Source of the DNA: Legionella feeleii
GTDB taxonomy: Bacteria > Pseudomonadota > Gammaproteobacteria > Legionellales > Legionellaceae
Assembly: GCF_001467625.1 (NCBI RefSeq)
Contig: NZ_LNYB01000080.1
Coordinates: 403,696 to 467,695, forward strand
DNA length: 64,000 nt
Reading direction: 5' to 3'
Part shown: piece after piece, positions 40,389 through 48,612 of the stretch
Layout: each line of letters begins with the position of its first letter
Numbering within the stretch: the first letter of the stretch is position 1
The notes under the pieces: model-generated
What the model was told of the DNA's origin: nothing
Databases searched by the model: none
The model's input: the letters and a program-made list of their open reading frames with translations, nothing else
Made by a program: the position numbers and the translations under genes

Positions 40389-41198
40389 ATGGGAAAAATC
40401 TTGGCGGAATTACAACGCCATCCTACCTTGCTTTATACGCAAGAATTAAAAAAATTATGCAAGCCTCTTGAGTCCATTGATATTACTACTTTTTCTCATG
40501 TCAGAGTTTATAGGGATCAGCGCTTAACAGTATTATGTAATCATCCTGATTTTATGCTCAATTATGCCAGGAGAAAATATTACGATGCTGATCCCTGCAT
40601 TAACATTACACCGGAAACGATTGATTTTGGGCAATATTTAGTATGGGATGCAGTTGAGTGCTATGGTAAAACAGCGGCGATGATGCAAGATGCAGCTGAT
40701 TTTGATTTCAAACATATATTCACTATTATAAAAAGCCAAACTGAATTCACTGATTTTTATCATTTTGGAACGCACCTTTTAAATCCATCCATTAATCAGA
40801 TCTATATTAATAATCTTGATTTATTGACGCATTTCATTTCTTTTTTTGATAAGCAAATAAAACAAAGAAGGGAGCTGGCAGTAGCATATGAAATTGCTTT
40901 TAATCCCGATAAAGAGAAAGCCTGTGTTTCAGTTGATACTAGTAATTTCATTGAGAATAAGCATAAAAAGAGAACCACCTTTTTAAAAGCGCTATCAATA
41001 TCAGATAATAAGCAATTAACAACAAAGGAGAAAATCTGTGCTGATTTACTTATTCAGGGAAAAACAGTAAAGGAGATAGCGCAATTAACGGAGCGTTCCT
41101 ATCGTACCATTGAAGATAGAGTTGATTCATTAAGATATAAATTTAATGCTAAGAATAGAACAGAATTGGTTGTTAAATTATTGGCTGAATTTTATTAG
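40389..41198 (+). CDS. LuxR family transcriptional regulator (solo)
   Basis: This 269-aa regulator has a C-terminal LuxR-type helix-turn-helix (about 208-265, LTTKEKICADLLIQGKTVKEIAQLTERSYRTIEDRVDSL). The N-terminal ~200 residues could be a sensory domain of the autoinducer/PAS kind, with the aromatic-rich segment YYDADPCINITPETI. It is neither a response regulator, because a receiver phospho-site is absent, nor next to a luxI gene. Legionella carries similar unpaired LuxR proteins. AAAGG precedes the ATG. The regulated genes are unknown; the GNAT gene follows. Confidence 0.85.
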   Translation: MGKILAELQRHPTLLYTQELKKLCKPLESIDITTFSHVRVYRDQRLTVLCNHPDFMLNYARRKYYDADPCINITPETIDFGQYLVWDAVECYGKTAAMMQDAADFDFKHIFTIIKSQTEFTDFYHFGTHLLNPSINQIYINNLDLLTHFISFFDKQIKQRRELAVAYEIAFNPDKEKACVSVDTSNFIENKHKKRTTFLKALSISDNKQLTTKEKICADLLIQGKTVKEIAQLTERSYRTIEDRVDSLRYKFNAKNRTELVVKLLAEFY

Positions 41199-41242
41199 GG
41201 GCTGTTGATATTAGTGATTAGGTGTTAACTAGAGAAAATACA

Positions 41243-42223
41243 ATGAATTTAACAATTACCCCAATTAAAGTAGACGAGTTATCTGCCCTAATGCTGGAAG
41301 ACGCTGTTAAAGAAGGATGGCTCTACAGTACCTATGATGTAGATTGTTATTTTAATTATCCCCTTAATCGAATTTATGCGATTCATGTCGATGATGAATT
41401 GGCAGGCTGTGTACTCTTACATGAAAGTCTAAGTCGGGTACAGGGAAGCCCGCTGCGTTCAGCAGGATTTTTTTTGGTAAAAGAAAAATACCGCGGCCAA
41501 CGAATTGTTGGTCCGCTGTTATGGCAGAATGCCATCACAGCGTCTATTTCCAGAGAAATGTTGGTTTGTTTTCATGCAGTACCTCGGGCAGTTAATTTTT
41601 ATGAGCGGCTAGGTTTTCTAAGAACATCGCTGGTCAATATTTTTTATTCTCTTCAGCTCAAACAAATTAACAAGGCTCCATTAGCGGCAATTATTCCGCT
41701 TATTGAAAAGGGGGTACTTAAAAGGATTACCTCCTTTCACGAGATTGATGGTTATACAGAAACATTATTCAATGGTGCAAGTGGGGCGGGTTTTTGTGAT
41801 TTCATTCACCATTGGGTTGCCCGAGCTGATGCAATTATTCTTGCCTATTATGAACAGGGAGTTGTTAGAGGCTATGGTGTTTTAACAGTCTGTAAACAGA
41901 GTGATAAAGAGGGTGAAACCTCTTTATGCTACCGCGTGTCACCTCTTTATGCCGATTCGATTGAAATAGCAGATTCTCTAGTAAAAGCCCTGGTTTATGA
42001 TGCTTGGCAAAACAAGGCAGAACGTATTGAATTAAACTCTTTGGCAAGCGCTGATTCACCCTTTGCGAGTAAACTCGCAGATCTTGGATTTATTGCCAGA
42101 GGTAAAAATTATGTGATAGCCAATCATAATCATCTGATTGATAATAAAGCAGCTATTTTAGACAAGGTTTTTGCGAGTTTGCCGCTTGAATACCCTCATG
42201 AAGTGACAGGCGGGTTTGACTAG
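41243..42223 (+). CDS. GNAT family acetyltransferase
   Basis: This is a 326-aa protein with an N-terminal GNAT fold: the acetyl-CoA loop is FFLVKEKYRGQRIVGPLLW, followed by CFHAVPRAVNFYERLGFLR, a typical GNAT C-terminal segment. A second half (about 165-310) appears to be another GNAT-like or lid domain (PFASKLADLGFIARGKNYV). The substrate is unknown. The ATG at 41243 is preferred over a GTG 21 bases upstream because AGAGAA precedes it. It is directly downstream of the LuxR solo and may be one of its targets. Confidence 0.8.
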   Translation: MNLTITPIKVDELSALMLEDAVKEGWLYSTYDVDCYFNYPLNRIYAIHVDDELAGCVLLHESLSRVQGSPLRSAGFFLVKEKYRGQRIVGPLLWQNAITASISREMLVCFHAVPRAVNFYERLGFLRTSLVNIFYSLQLKQINKAPLAAIIPLIEKGVLKRITSFHEIDGYTETLFNGASGAGFCDFIHHWVARADAIILAYYEQGVVRGYGVLTVCKQSDKEGETSLCYRVSPLYADSIEIADSLVKALVYDAWQNKAERIELNSLASADSPFASKLADLGFIARGKNYVIANHNHLIDNKAAILDKVFASLPLEYPHEVTGGFD

Positions 42224-42448
42224 CGTTTTTTTGTATCGGATTTGTATATTGGCGTGTGCTGACAAATGGCCTCGTCTGCCCAGGTACTTCGACACTTATC
42301 CGAGGTATGTTCAAATTAGAATCGGCATTTAAAAAATTCAATGTGTTGATTAATAAGAGTAAGCTCGTATTATAGTGAAGAGCTTAGCTGAAGCATGTAG
42401 GCGTTGGAGGCCGACACTGAGCAAGCAACAGAAATAGAAGGAAATCTC

Positions 42449-43453
42449 ATGTCGAATTCATCTGTCAAGATAGTCCGTTTTCACAAAATTGGAGCTCCAG
42501 AAGTACTAAAGGTAGAAGAAATCCCGCTACCAGAACCAGGCGAGGGAGAGGTGCGCTTACGTGTTCACGCGATTGGTTTAAACCGCGCTGAGATCATGTT
42601 TCGTACAGGAAACTATTTGATACAACCTGATTTGCCTTCCAAGATCGGTTACGAGGCGTCTGGTGTAGTCGAAGCAGTTGGTCCTCATGGGGACAAAAAA
42701 ATGATTGGTCAGGTATACAGTACGGTACCTTGTTTTAATCTTGGTAAATATGGGGTATATGGAGAAGTGGCAATAGTACCCGCTTTTTCCCTTGCAAAAT
42801 ACCCAAAGAAACTGTCCTATGAGGAAGGAACCTCTATTTGGATGCAGTACCTGACTGCATATGGGGCTTTAATCCATTATGGGAAACTTGCCCAAAATGA
42901 TTTCGTTTTGATTACGGCTGCAAGCAGTAGTGTAGGGCTTGCTGCCATTCAAATTGCACATGCCCAGAAGGCAATCAGTATTGTAACGACGCGAACTACC
43001 AAGAAAAAAGCAGAATTATTAGCCTTGGGCGCCGATCATGTTATTGTGACAAATGACGAAAATCTACCTGCTCGTATCAAAGAAATCACCAATGGGAAAG
43101 GCGTGAAGATAGTTTTCGATCCTATTGCTGGTAAGGGTGTTGAACTACTGGCAGAGACAGTGGCCCCAGGGGGAGTTCTTTTTGTTTATGGGAATTTGTC
43201 GATGGAGCCCATGACTCCATTTCCACTTGTTACAGCATTAAACAAAGGCATTTCAATGCGGGGTTACACCCTCTTTGAAATTGTTAGCTTACCTGAAGTT
43301 CGTGCCAAAGCCGAAAGATATATTTTTGATCATTTAGAAAATGGCTCGTTTGAGCCCAAAATTGCTCGAACCTTTACTCTTGGACAGATTGTCGAAGCGC
43401 ATCGTTATATGGAGTCAAATGAACAAATTGGTAAGATTGTGGTCAGGCCTTGA
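42449..43453 (+). CDS. Zinc-free medium-chain dehydrogenase (quinone oxidoreductase-like)
   Basis: This 334-aa NADPH-dependent oxidoreductase is of the QOR group of the MDR superfamily. The N-terminal GroES-like domain has PEPGEGEVRLRVHAIGLNRAE and GYEASGVVEAVG, and no structural zinc cysteines are seen. The Rossmann domain has ITAASSSVGLAAIQIA where AxxGxVG is usual. AGAAGGAA precedes the ATG at 42449; the open frame begins 45 bases earlier without a ribosome site. Its stop codon touches the stop of the convergent gene. Confidence 0.88.
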   Translation: MSNSSVKIVRFHKIGAPEVLKVEEIPLPEPGEGEVRLRVHAIGLNRAEIMFRTGNYLIQPDLPSKIGYEASGVVEAVGPHGDKKMIGQVYSTVPCFNLGKYGVYGEVAIVPAFSLAKYPKKLSYEEGTSIWMQYLTAYGALIHYGKLAQNDFVLITAASSSVGLAAIQIAHAQKAISIVTTRTTKKKAELLALGADHVIVTNDENLPARIKEITNGKGVKIVFDPIAGKGVELLAETVAPGGVLFVYGNLSMEPMTPFPLVTALNKGISMRGYTLFEIVSLPEVRAKAERYIFDHLENGSFEPKIARTFTLGQIVEAHRYMESNEQIGKIVVRP

Positions 43454-43469
43454 TTAAAGGCCTGCTTTT
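43444..43469. terminator. Bidirectional terminator spanning two stop codons
   Basis: CAGGCCTT (43444-43451) and AAGGCCTG (43457-43464) form a perfect 8-bp stem with loop GATTA, followed by CTTTTA. The stop codons of the two convergent genes (TGA at 43451-43453 and TAA, minus strand, at 43456-43454) lie in the loop and at its edge. Confidence 0.75.
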
Positions 43470-44680
43470 ATGCATTCAGCCTCTTGAAGGGCTGCTGCAA
43501 ATTCCTCGTCAATTTCTTCTATCTCTTCTGCGCTTCGATGGGTTAGATCGATGTCCAGATCCTTTTCAAGATCCTGAACAGGAATTCTATTTTGCAGGTT
43601 GGCGAAGAAACCTTGTCTATTGATTACGTCATAAACGGTGTTCTTTACAAATGTTTGATAGTTCTCAAATTGCTCATGCTCTGAATTTTGAGTCGCTACA
43701 GTCGCTTCGATAACCTGATCGACTTTTTCACTAAGTTCTATGTCTTCACTAAAAAGCAATTCAGGAAGTGCTTCATATTCTTCTTGCGAAAGTTGTTTTT
43801 CAAGCAGTTCGACCAGGATGTCTGCGTGGCTATGCTCCAGATAATCGGAATCTGCTATTGTTCGGTACGCGTTAATTACCCGAGTGCCACAATCAAAATC
43901 ATTGAATTGATCTTCAGTAGAGTACACCAATAATTCATTATAATTGTCTTTGCCAATCAATTTATCGAGCAAAGCAGTGCTGTGTTTCAGCATTCCTTTT
44001 TGTCTGATTGAAAGTGCTGCTTCATCGTCTATAAAAGGTTGCTCGTCTTGTATCGACCAGACGTCTTCCTCGCCTTCTTTTTCTTTTAGTAAATAAAACC
44101 AATGTCCATCATAGTTAACCGGTAAAAATACTTTCTTTCCTTCTCTGGCAGCTCGCTCTATCAAGGCTTTTACCTGCTCTTCCTGGTCTGTAGACATTTC
44201 CAGGAGTGAAAAGGGGGCTGAGACTAAAACGTCGTCAGAAATAAAATCAGGATCTTCCAAGAGATCGGTCATATCTTTTATAGTGAGTAAGGTTTGCGCA
44301 GAAACCTCCCCTCTTTTTTGGTATTGATCAGCGATGCTTAGATAAGCCTGATCATGTAGAGTAACTAAAGCCAAGGTTGCTTTTTTTACCTCTGTGTCAA
44401 AGGTCTGTTTCCAGGTTAGGAATTCCTGATCCCATACGACATTGGCTTCTTCTAACTTTTCGTATTGTGCCATAAGCTTTAGTAAGCGGCTTAAAAGCCC
44501 ACTGGCTTTCATAACATTTAGTGCAGCCATATTGTATAACGGAATATCATTTTCGGTGCAAAGGGCGATGATAGCTTCTTTTTTTGCTGCCCACTGGTCT
44601 TGCTCTTGTTCAATAACCAGCTGGCTTAAATCATCATATTCCTCATCCAATTTGCCTTGTTCTGCTAGTGACAGAGCCAT
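43454..44680 (-). CDS. Probable CE-clan cysteine protease (deubiquitinase/acetyltransferase-type), candidate effector
   Basis: This is a 408-aa acidic protein. The centre has the catalytic pattern of the CE clan (Ulp1/XopJ-like): H193-W194 in NYDGHWFYLL, D212 in WSIQDEQPF, Q258 in STEDQFNDF and C264 in DCGTRVINAY. The order His-Asp-Gln-Cys, with H-W and DCG, is that of known deubiquitinases and host-directed acetyltransferases of intracellular bacteria. N-terminal ~150 residues are helical. The C-terminus is very acidic (SAEEIEEIDEEFAAALQEAE), like a Dot/Icm E-block. The start at 44680 has GAGG eight bases upstream; the open frame extends 18 codons further. The function is inferred from motifs. 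Confidence 0.78.
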   Translation of the reverse strand: MALSLAEQGKLDEEYDDLSQLVIEQEQDQWAAKKEAIIALCTENDIPLYNMAALNVMKASGLLSRLLKLMAQYEKLEEANVVWDQEFLTWKQTFDTEVKKATLALVTLHDQAYLSIADQYQKRGEVSAQTLLTIKDMTDLLEDPDFISDDVLVSAPFSLLEMSTDQEEQVKALIERAAREGKKVFLPVNYDGHWFYLLKEKEGEEDVWSIQDEQPFIDDEAALSIRQKGMLKHSTALLDKLIGKDNYNELLVYSTEDQFNDFDCGTRVINAYRTIADSDYLEHSHADILVELLEKQLSQEEYEALPELLFSEDIELSEKVDQVIEATVATQNSEHEQFENYQTFVKNTVYDVINRQGFFANLQNRIPVQDLEKDLDIDLTHRSAEEIEEIDEEFAAALQEAECIKAGL

Positions 44681-44781
44681 AATCGTTGCCTCGATATAAT
44701 TTGGTTTACACTCTTTGTGCGAATATGATATCACATGGAGCTTAAGTAGAGATTAACTCCTGAATTTAAGAGGATTAAAAG

Positions 44782-45072
44782 ATGATTACAGTGTTTGCTA
44801 CATTGACGGCCAAAGCTGGCAGGGAGTCAGAGGTAAAAGAAGCGTTGTTAGCATTAGTGAAACCCACGCGTCAAGAATCAGGCTGCATTGAATATCATTT
44901 TTATCAGGGGCAAGATAATCCTTGCGAATTTGTCTGTTTTGAAAAATGGGAAAGTAGAGCCCATCTTGATCAACATAGGCAAGCTAACCACCTCAGAGCC
45001 TGTCTAGCCAAAATAGAAATCTGGTTGGGAAAACCTGTCACGATGATTATTAGCGATAAAATATCTGCTTAA
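44782..45072 (+). CDS. Antibiotic biosynthesis monooxygenase (ABM) domain protein
   Basis: This is a 96-aa dimeric ferredoxin-like fold protein. Typical segments are ATLTAKAGRESEVKEALLALVKPTRQESGCIEYHFYQ and FVCFEKWESRAHLDQHRQANHL. YgiN-type proteins of this group act as quinol or quinone monooxygenases, but the substrate is not clear here. AGAGG precedes the ATG. Confidence 0.9.
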   Translation: MITVFATLTAKAGRESEVKEALLALVKPTRQESGCIEYHFYQGQDNPCEFVCFEKWESRAHLDQHRQANHLRACLAKIEIWLGKPVTMIISDKISA

Positions 45073-45187
45073 GCGCAGCAATTTGTCCTGCAAAGCCAAG
45101 CTGAATGACACGGCTGCCCCATAAGTTAAAGCAAGTAATTCATTTTTTTAACATCATGACCACCTATTCATTAATAAAGCATGTTTA

Positions 45188-45216
45188 TTGACAGACTGAT
45201 CTTGGCTCGTTAGACT
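45188..45216 (+). promoter_or_regulatory. Promoter of the TPP riboswitch-tenA transcript
   Basis: TTGACA (45188-45193) and TAGACT (45211-45216) are spaced 17 bases apart. The transcript would start just before the TPP aptamer. No other feature is seen in 45073-45187. Confidence 0.7.
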
Positions 45217-45227
45217 CGTGATGAATG

Positions 45228-45314
45228 ATTCACCAGGGGTGCTTTGGTTTCTACCAAAGCTGAGAAAGACCCTTATAACCTGCACTGGGTAATGCCTGCG
45301 GAGGGAGAGTGAGA
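45228..45314 (+). promoter_or_regulatory. TPP riboswitch (THI element)
   Basis: The conserved parts of the thiamine-pyrophosphate aptamer are in order: AGGGGTGC, a variable hairpin (CTTTGGTTTCTACCAAAG), CTGAGAAA, ACCCTTATAACCTGC, CTGGGTAATGCC and GCGGAGGGAGAGTG. TCAC at 45230-45233 pairs with GTGA at 45309-45312 to close P1. When TPP is bound, expression of the downstream gene falls. It lies 77 bases before tenA, which fits thiamine salvage. Confidence 0.95.
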
Positions 45315-45358
45315 TTGATAAAACTGAGTTTTTTGGGCTCTGTATTAACTCATTGGGT

Positions 45359-45385
45359 ACTTCCTCCGATTTATTTTGAGGAGGT
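45359..45385 (+). promoter_or_regulatory. Shine-Dalgarno sequestering hairpin before tenA
   Basis: ACTTCCTCC (45359-45367) can pair with GAGGAGGT (45378-45385), the strong ribosome site of tenA, across a T-rich loop. This would hide the ribosome site and suggests control of translation initiation by the TPP riboswitch. There is no T-tailed terminator in the leader. Confidence 0.65.
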
Positions 45386-45390
45386 AAACG

Positions 45391-46092
45391 ATGGTATTTT
45401 CAAGAATAATGCATAGATGCTCGACTGTTTTTCCAAAAATATACCACCATCCATTTAATCAAAAACTCTATGAGGGCTCCCTATCGAGGAAAACCTTCAG
45501 GCTTTATTTAGAACAAGATGAACTTTATTTACGTGAGCTTTCTTATGCACTGGGATTAACATCACTGCGATGTTCTAATCCAGTTCATGCAAAGCAATTG
45601 CGAGGGGTATCAGCCTATATTAAGGAAACAGAGCGTAAATTTCATCTTAAGTATCTTGCAGAGTCCCCAGCAATAACTTTTTTTAACCATAAAGCAATTC
45701 GTAAAAAAATTCCTGTTATTGCTAATTATACCGATTATCTTCTTGCTAACGCGAAACATGCTCCTGTAGAAGTAGCAGTGGTCAGCTTTCTTCCCTGCTT
45801 TATGATCTATAGGGAGCTAGGAAAGCGAATAGATCTTACAACCTGTGCTTTAGATCACCCTTATCGAAAGTGGATGGCCTCTTATTCCAGCGACAATTTT
45901 ATATCTGCTACCAAAACTATAACCCAAATTACGCAAGAATTAACTGAGTCTATAATGTGTCCTTTACAACAAGAGCGAGTTATTTCATCTTTTACGCAAT
46001 CGGCAGAGTTTGAATGGCAATTTTTTGAAGCAGTCTTTACCGGTGAAAAAGGTTATACGGTTGTTCACGATAATACTCTTGGTCGTTGTTAA
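45391..46092 (+). CDS. tenA: TenA family thiaminase II-type protein
   Basis: TenA hydrolyses aminopyrimidine breakdown products of thiamine to HMP for salvage. This protein is 233 aa. Residues expected in the active site are D43 (LEQDELYL), C136 (FLPCFMIYRELG, the nucleophile position) and E208 (EFEWQFFEAVF). The segment KETERKFHLKYL is less typical. It is controlled by a TPP riboswitch that may mask its ribosome site. It stands alone, with no other thiamine gene nearby. Confidence 0.92.
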   Translation: MVFSRIMHRCSTVFPKIYHHPFNQKLYEGSLSRKTFRLYLEQDELYLRELSYALGLTSLRCSNPVHAKQLRGVSAYIKETERKFHLKYLAESPAITFFNHKAIRKKIPVIANYTDYLLANAKHAPVEVAVVSFLPCFMIYRELGKRIDLTTCALDHPYRKWMASYSSDNFISATKTITQITQELTESIMCPLQQERVISSFTQSAEFEWQFFEAVFTGEKGYTVVHDNTLGRC

Positions 46093-46164
46093 TTGGGTTG
46101 AATATTACTTTACACAATCCATTATTCAGTTTGGCTATACTTAGACTAGCTATTGAGTTTATTT

Positions 46165-47094
46165 ATGAAAACAATCACTGCTGTTATGTGGGACCCAGGT
46201 GATGATTTAGTTAATAAGAGCCTGGATGAAAAGATTACATTGATTGAAGCCAAATTTAAGCAGGCTTATCAATTAGCCATGGCTGGAGATCCTGATAAAG
46301 ACAATACGCTTGTTTTCTTATGTCCTGAATTTTCCCTGCTTAATATGGATGCTTCTGAGAAAAGTTTTTCTTATTCAAAACAGGCGTTTCAAAAGGCTGG
46401 GGAACGCTTACAAAAGTTAGTTAATGATTTTCCTAATGCCATTATTATTCCAGGTACAACTTATCTGGAAAAAACACTAGATCTGGCCGATGCAAAGAAA
46501 AAGATAAAATATGCTGACACAATAAAAAAGTGGCAACTTAGAAATTTCAAGCCAGCACAAGATTTTCAGCAAGAAATTGCAGGGATGACCTTGGTAAAAA
46601 ATACCAGTACTGCATTCTTCCATTCGGGAGATGTAACGCATAAACCCAAACGTTATAGCAAGCGAATAGAAGCAAATGAGCTTTTGGAGCCATTTATAGG
46701 TATGTTCTACCCTGGGCATGGAGAGCCATTTTTTACCCAAAACGGTATTCGCTTTGGCATTGAAATTTGCGCTGATCACAAAGAGGGTGTTTTGGTGTCT
46801 GAGCAAAGAAGAACAGGTCAAGTGGTGGATGTACATCTTATTGTGGCAAACACGATTTATACTATTCCCAATAAAGTAGCGAAGGACACTGCCATTGTAA
46901 TAAATTGCGCAGGGAGTTTTCAAAGCGATATCCATGCGGCTAAAGCAACCGGTGTCTGGATTCGAGATGCCGATGGCACGCTAGACGCTGTAGAAATGAG
47001 TCCTTGCGCGATTGATGATTTGCGAATTTATGCTGATATTCCGCTACCCACCCGCAAAGGAGACTACTCTTTTTCACCCAACGTGTTTATTTGA
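46165..47094 (+). CDS. Carbon-nitrogen hydrolase (nitrilase superfamily)
   Basis: This 309-aa protein has a nitrilase fold. The catalytic residues are E55 (VFLCPEFS), a lysine at 162-166 (PKRYSKRIE, the K-x3-K area) and C202 (IRFGIEICADHKEG). Nitrilase-family enzymes hydrolyse amides or nitriles; here an insertion at about 105-160 separates the first two motifs and is longer than usual. The substrate is unknown. The ATG at 46165 is preferred to an upstream TTG. It is 47 bases before a probable cysteine deamidase gene, and the two are probably co-transcribed. Confidence 0.83.
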   Translation: MKTITAVMWDPGDDLVNKSLDEKITLIEAKFKQAYQLAMAGDPDKDNTLVFLCPEFSLLNMDASEKSFSYSKQAFQKAGERLQKLVNDFPNAIIIPGTTYLEKTLDLADAKKKIKYADTIKKWQLRNFKPAQDFQQEIAGMTLVKNTSTAFFHSGDVTHKPKRYSKRIEANELLEPFIGMFYPGHGEPFFTQNGIRFGIEICADHKEGVLVSEQRRTGQVVDVHLIVANTIYTIPNKVAKDTAIVINCAGSFQSDIHAAKATGVWIRDADGTLDAVEMSPCAIDDLRIYADIPLPTRKGDYSFSPNVFI

Positions 47095-47141
47095 TAAACA
47101 AAATGCTATTATATTACTAATTCACTGACAAAGAGTTAAAA

Positions 47142-47924
47142 ATGTATAGTAGTAAAACATCAGAGCGCCCACCAAGAACAATGTTGATTGCTGGTCAAAA
47201 TGAAACTGTCAGAAAAACTGCGGCACAAAGCGGTTTTCCAGCAACAGTAGGTCTACAAGGTTGTGTTGCTGTCATCATCGCTGATAAAAAAGGAAATGTA
47301 AGCTTAACCCACGCTGACGCGGATACCGATTTATCCTTCATTAGTAGGGAAGTAGAATTTATGGATGGCGAATTTACCATTGATTTGGTCAAGCAACGGG
47401 ACTGGGGGGAGCTTGATTTAAAGATCCTGGGCTTGCTTGATGAGGAAAGGCTTTCTAATACTAAGTTCTCTGGCAGAAGCAGGGTTCTTGAAACGGATGA
47501 AGGAACCGTAATGTACAATTACATAAAGGGTGTTCCGCAATTTTTTTTGTTTAACGAGTTTAAAGAAATTGCAACACCTGGAGTTAACCCTAGTCAAACG
47601 AATGCATTGCATACACTAGGTTATAATGTGCAAACTTGTGAAGCGGATCCAATGAAATTTCAATTACGAGTATATACTCGTCAGCTAAATCAAGCGTTGT
47701 CATCTCAGCCTACTGCTTTTCCCATACTGGTACACGATGCATCTGGCTGGTTGGAAACGGAAGTTAATTTGGAAGAAGAGGTAAGTTTATTGTTAAAAAA
47801 AGGACAGCCAAGTCATAACACCTTTTTTTCTCCTGGGAAGATGGCTTCGTTTAGTCACGTTTATCCGCGTTACCAAGCATTAGTCGAGGCTTTGGATGGA
47901 CCTCAAAAAACTAAAGAATTTTAA
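47142..47924 (+). CDS. CheD/NTAN1-like cysteine amidohydrolase (deamidase), candidate effector
   Basis: This is a 260-aa protein. Its N-terminal region, ATVGLQGCVAVIIADKKGNVSLTHADADTD, has T35, C41 and H57 at spacings 6 and 16, close to the catalytic T, C and H of CheD deamidases (spacings 6 and 17). The 'GCVAV...LTH' form also fits N-terminal asparagine amidohydrolases (NTAN1). A longer C-terminal part (about 80-260) is unassigned, with an acidic stretch LETEVNLEEEVS. There is no chemotaxis gene nearby. AAAGAG precedes the ATG. Assignment is from motif spacing, not from a full match. Confidence 0.6.
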   Translation: MYSSKTSERPPRTMLIAGQNETVRKTAAQSGFPATVGLQGCVAVIIADKKGNVSLTHADADTDLSFISREVEFMDGEFTIDLVKQRDWGELDLKILGLLDEERLSNTKFSGRSRVLETDEGTVMYNYIKGVPQFFLFNEFKEIATPGVNPSQTNALHTLGYNVQTCEADPMKFQLRVYTRQLNQALSSQPTAFPILVHDASGWLETEVNLEEEVSLLLKKGQPSHNTFFSPGKMASFSHVYPRYQALVEALDGPQKTKEF

Positions 47925-47973
47925 GTTATGTTGTATAAAAATACCGTGTTATTGCTGGCATAGTAGTATTCAT

Positions 47974-48612
47974 TTAATTCCATTCATTAATGACTAATTC
48001 CTGCTTTTGTTCTTCAAAGTGGGATTTAATTATGTCTAATAGTTCTGTTGCATCGCCGGTCCATAGTACGGGGGTGCCAATGACCACGTCAATAACAAAG
48101 GGAACAAGTAATGATTCATCTTTAGGGAGCGCTTTGCCTAAACCATACATGAAGATGGGGTAAATAGGGACAGTAGGATTACTTTTGGCCAGATGGGCGA
48201 TGCCTCTTTTGATTTCGCTCATTTTTTCCGGCTCGCCTCGTGAGCCTTCGGGATAAAAAATAATAATTTTATCCTTGTCGAGTGCAGTTTGAATCAAGGC
48301 AAAGGGATTTTTACCGGCTTTCGTTTTCCTTTGAATAGGAATAATACCGATGATATGTTGTGAAAACCAAGCGAGGAGTTTATTTTTCAGAAAATAATCA
48401 GCAGCGGCCACAGGATAGATATTTTTTTGTAATTTCCATGAAAATAGAGTCATTAAGACCATGGTATCTAAGTGACTGTTATGGTTAGCTACCAGAATGG
48501 CAGGGCCTTTTATGGGTAAACGCTCACGATGGCGAACATTTAAGCCGAGCAAAATACCAATGATTGGTCTGACAAAGAATTGAAAGAAAAGGAAACGTAA
48601 TAAAGTATTCAT
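47974..48612 (-). CDS. 1-acyl-sn-glycerol-3-phosphate acyltransferase-like protein
   Basis: This 212-aa PlsC-type acyltransferase transfers acyl groups in phospholipid synthesis. The motifs are H44-x4-D49 (NHNSHLDT) and FYPEGSRGEPEKM, plus a hydrophobic N-terminus (about 8-24) for membrane attachment. It is the third gene of a lipid operon: its ATG overlaps the stop of the CdsA-like gene by one base. It probably works with the two neighbouring enzymes on a CDP-linked lipid product. Confidence 0.88.
   Translation of the reverse strand: MNTLLRFLFFQFFVRPIIGILLGLNVRHRERLPIKGPAILVANHNSHLDTMVLMTLFSWKLQKNIYPVAAADYFLKNKLLAWFSQHIIGIIPIQRKTKAGKNPFALIQTALDKDKIIIFYPEGSRGEPEKMSEIKRGIAHLAKSNPTVPIYPIFMYGLGKALPKDESLLVPFVIDVVIGTPVLWTGDATELLDIIKSHFEEQKQELVINEWN

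Noticed and set aside
41199..41221. GGGCTGTTGATATT after the luxR-like gene as a mobile-element end
   Set aside because: Only one copy of the end is present, with no paired inverted copy within reach; mentioned only as a similarity to the 12727 element.
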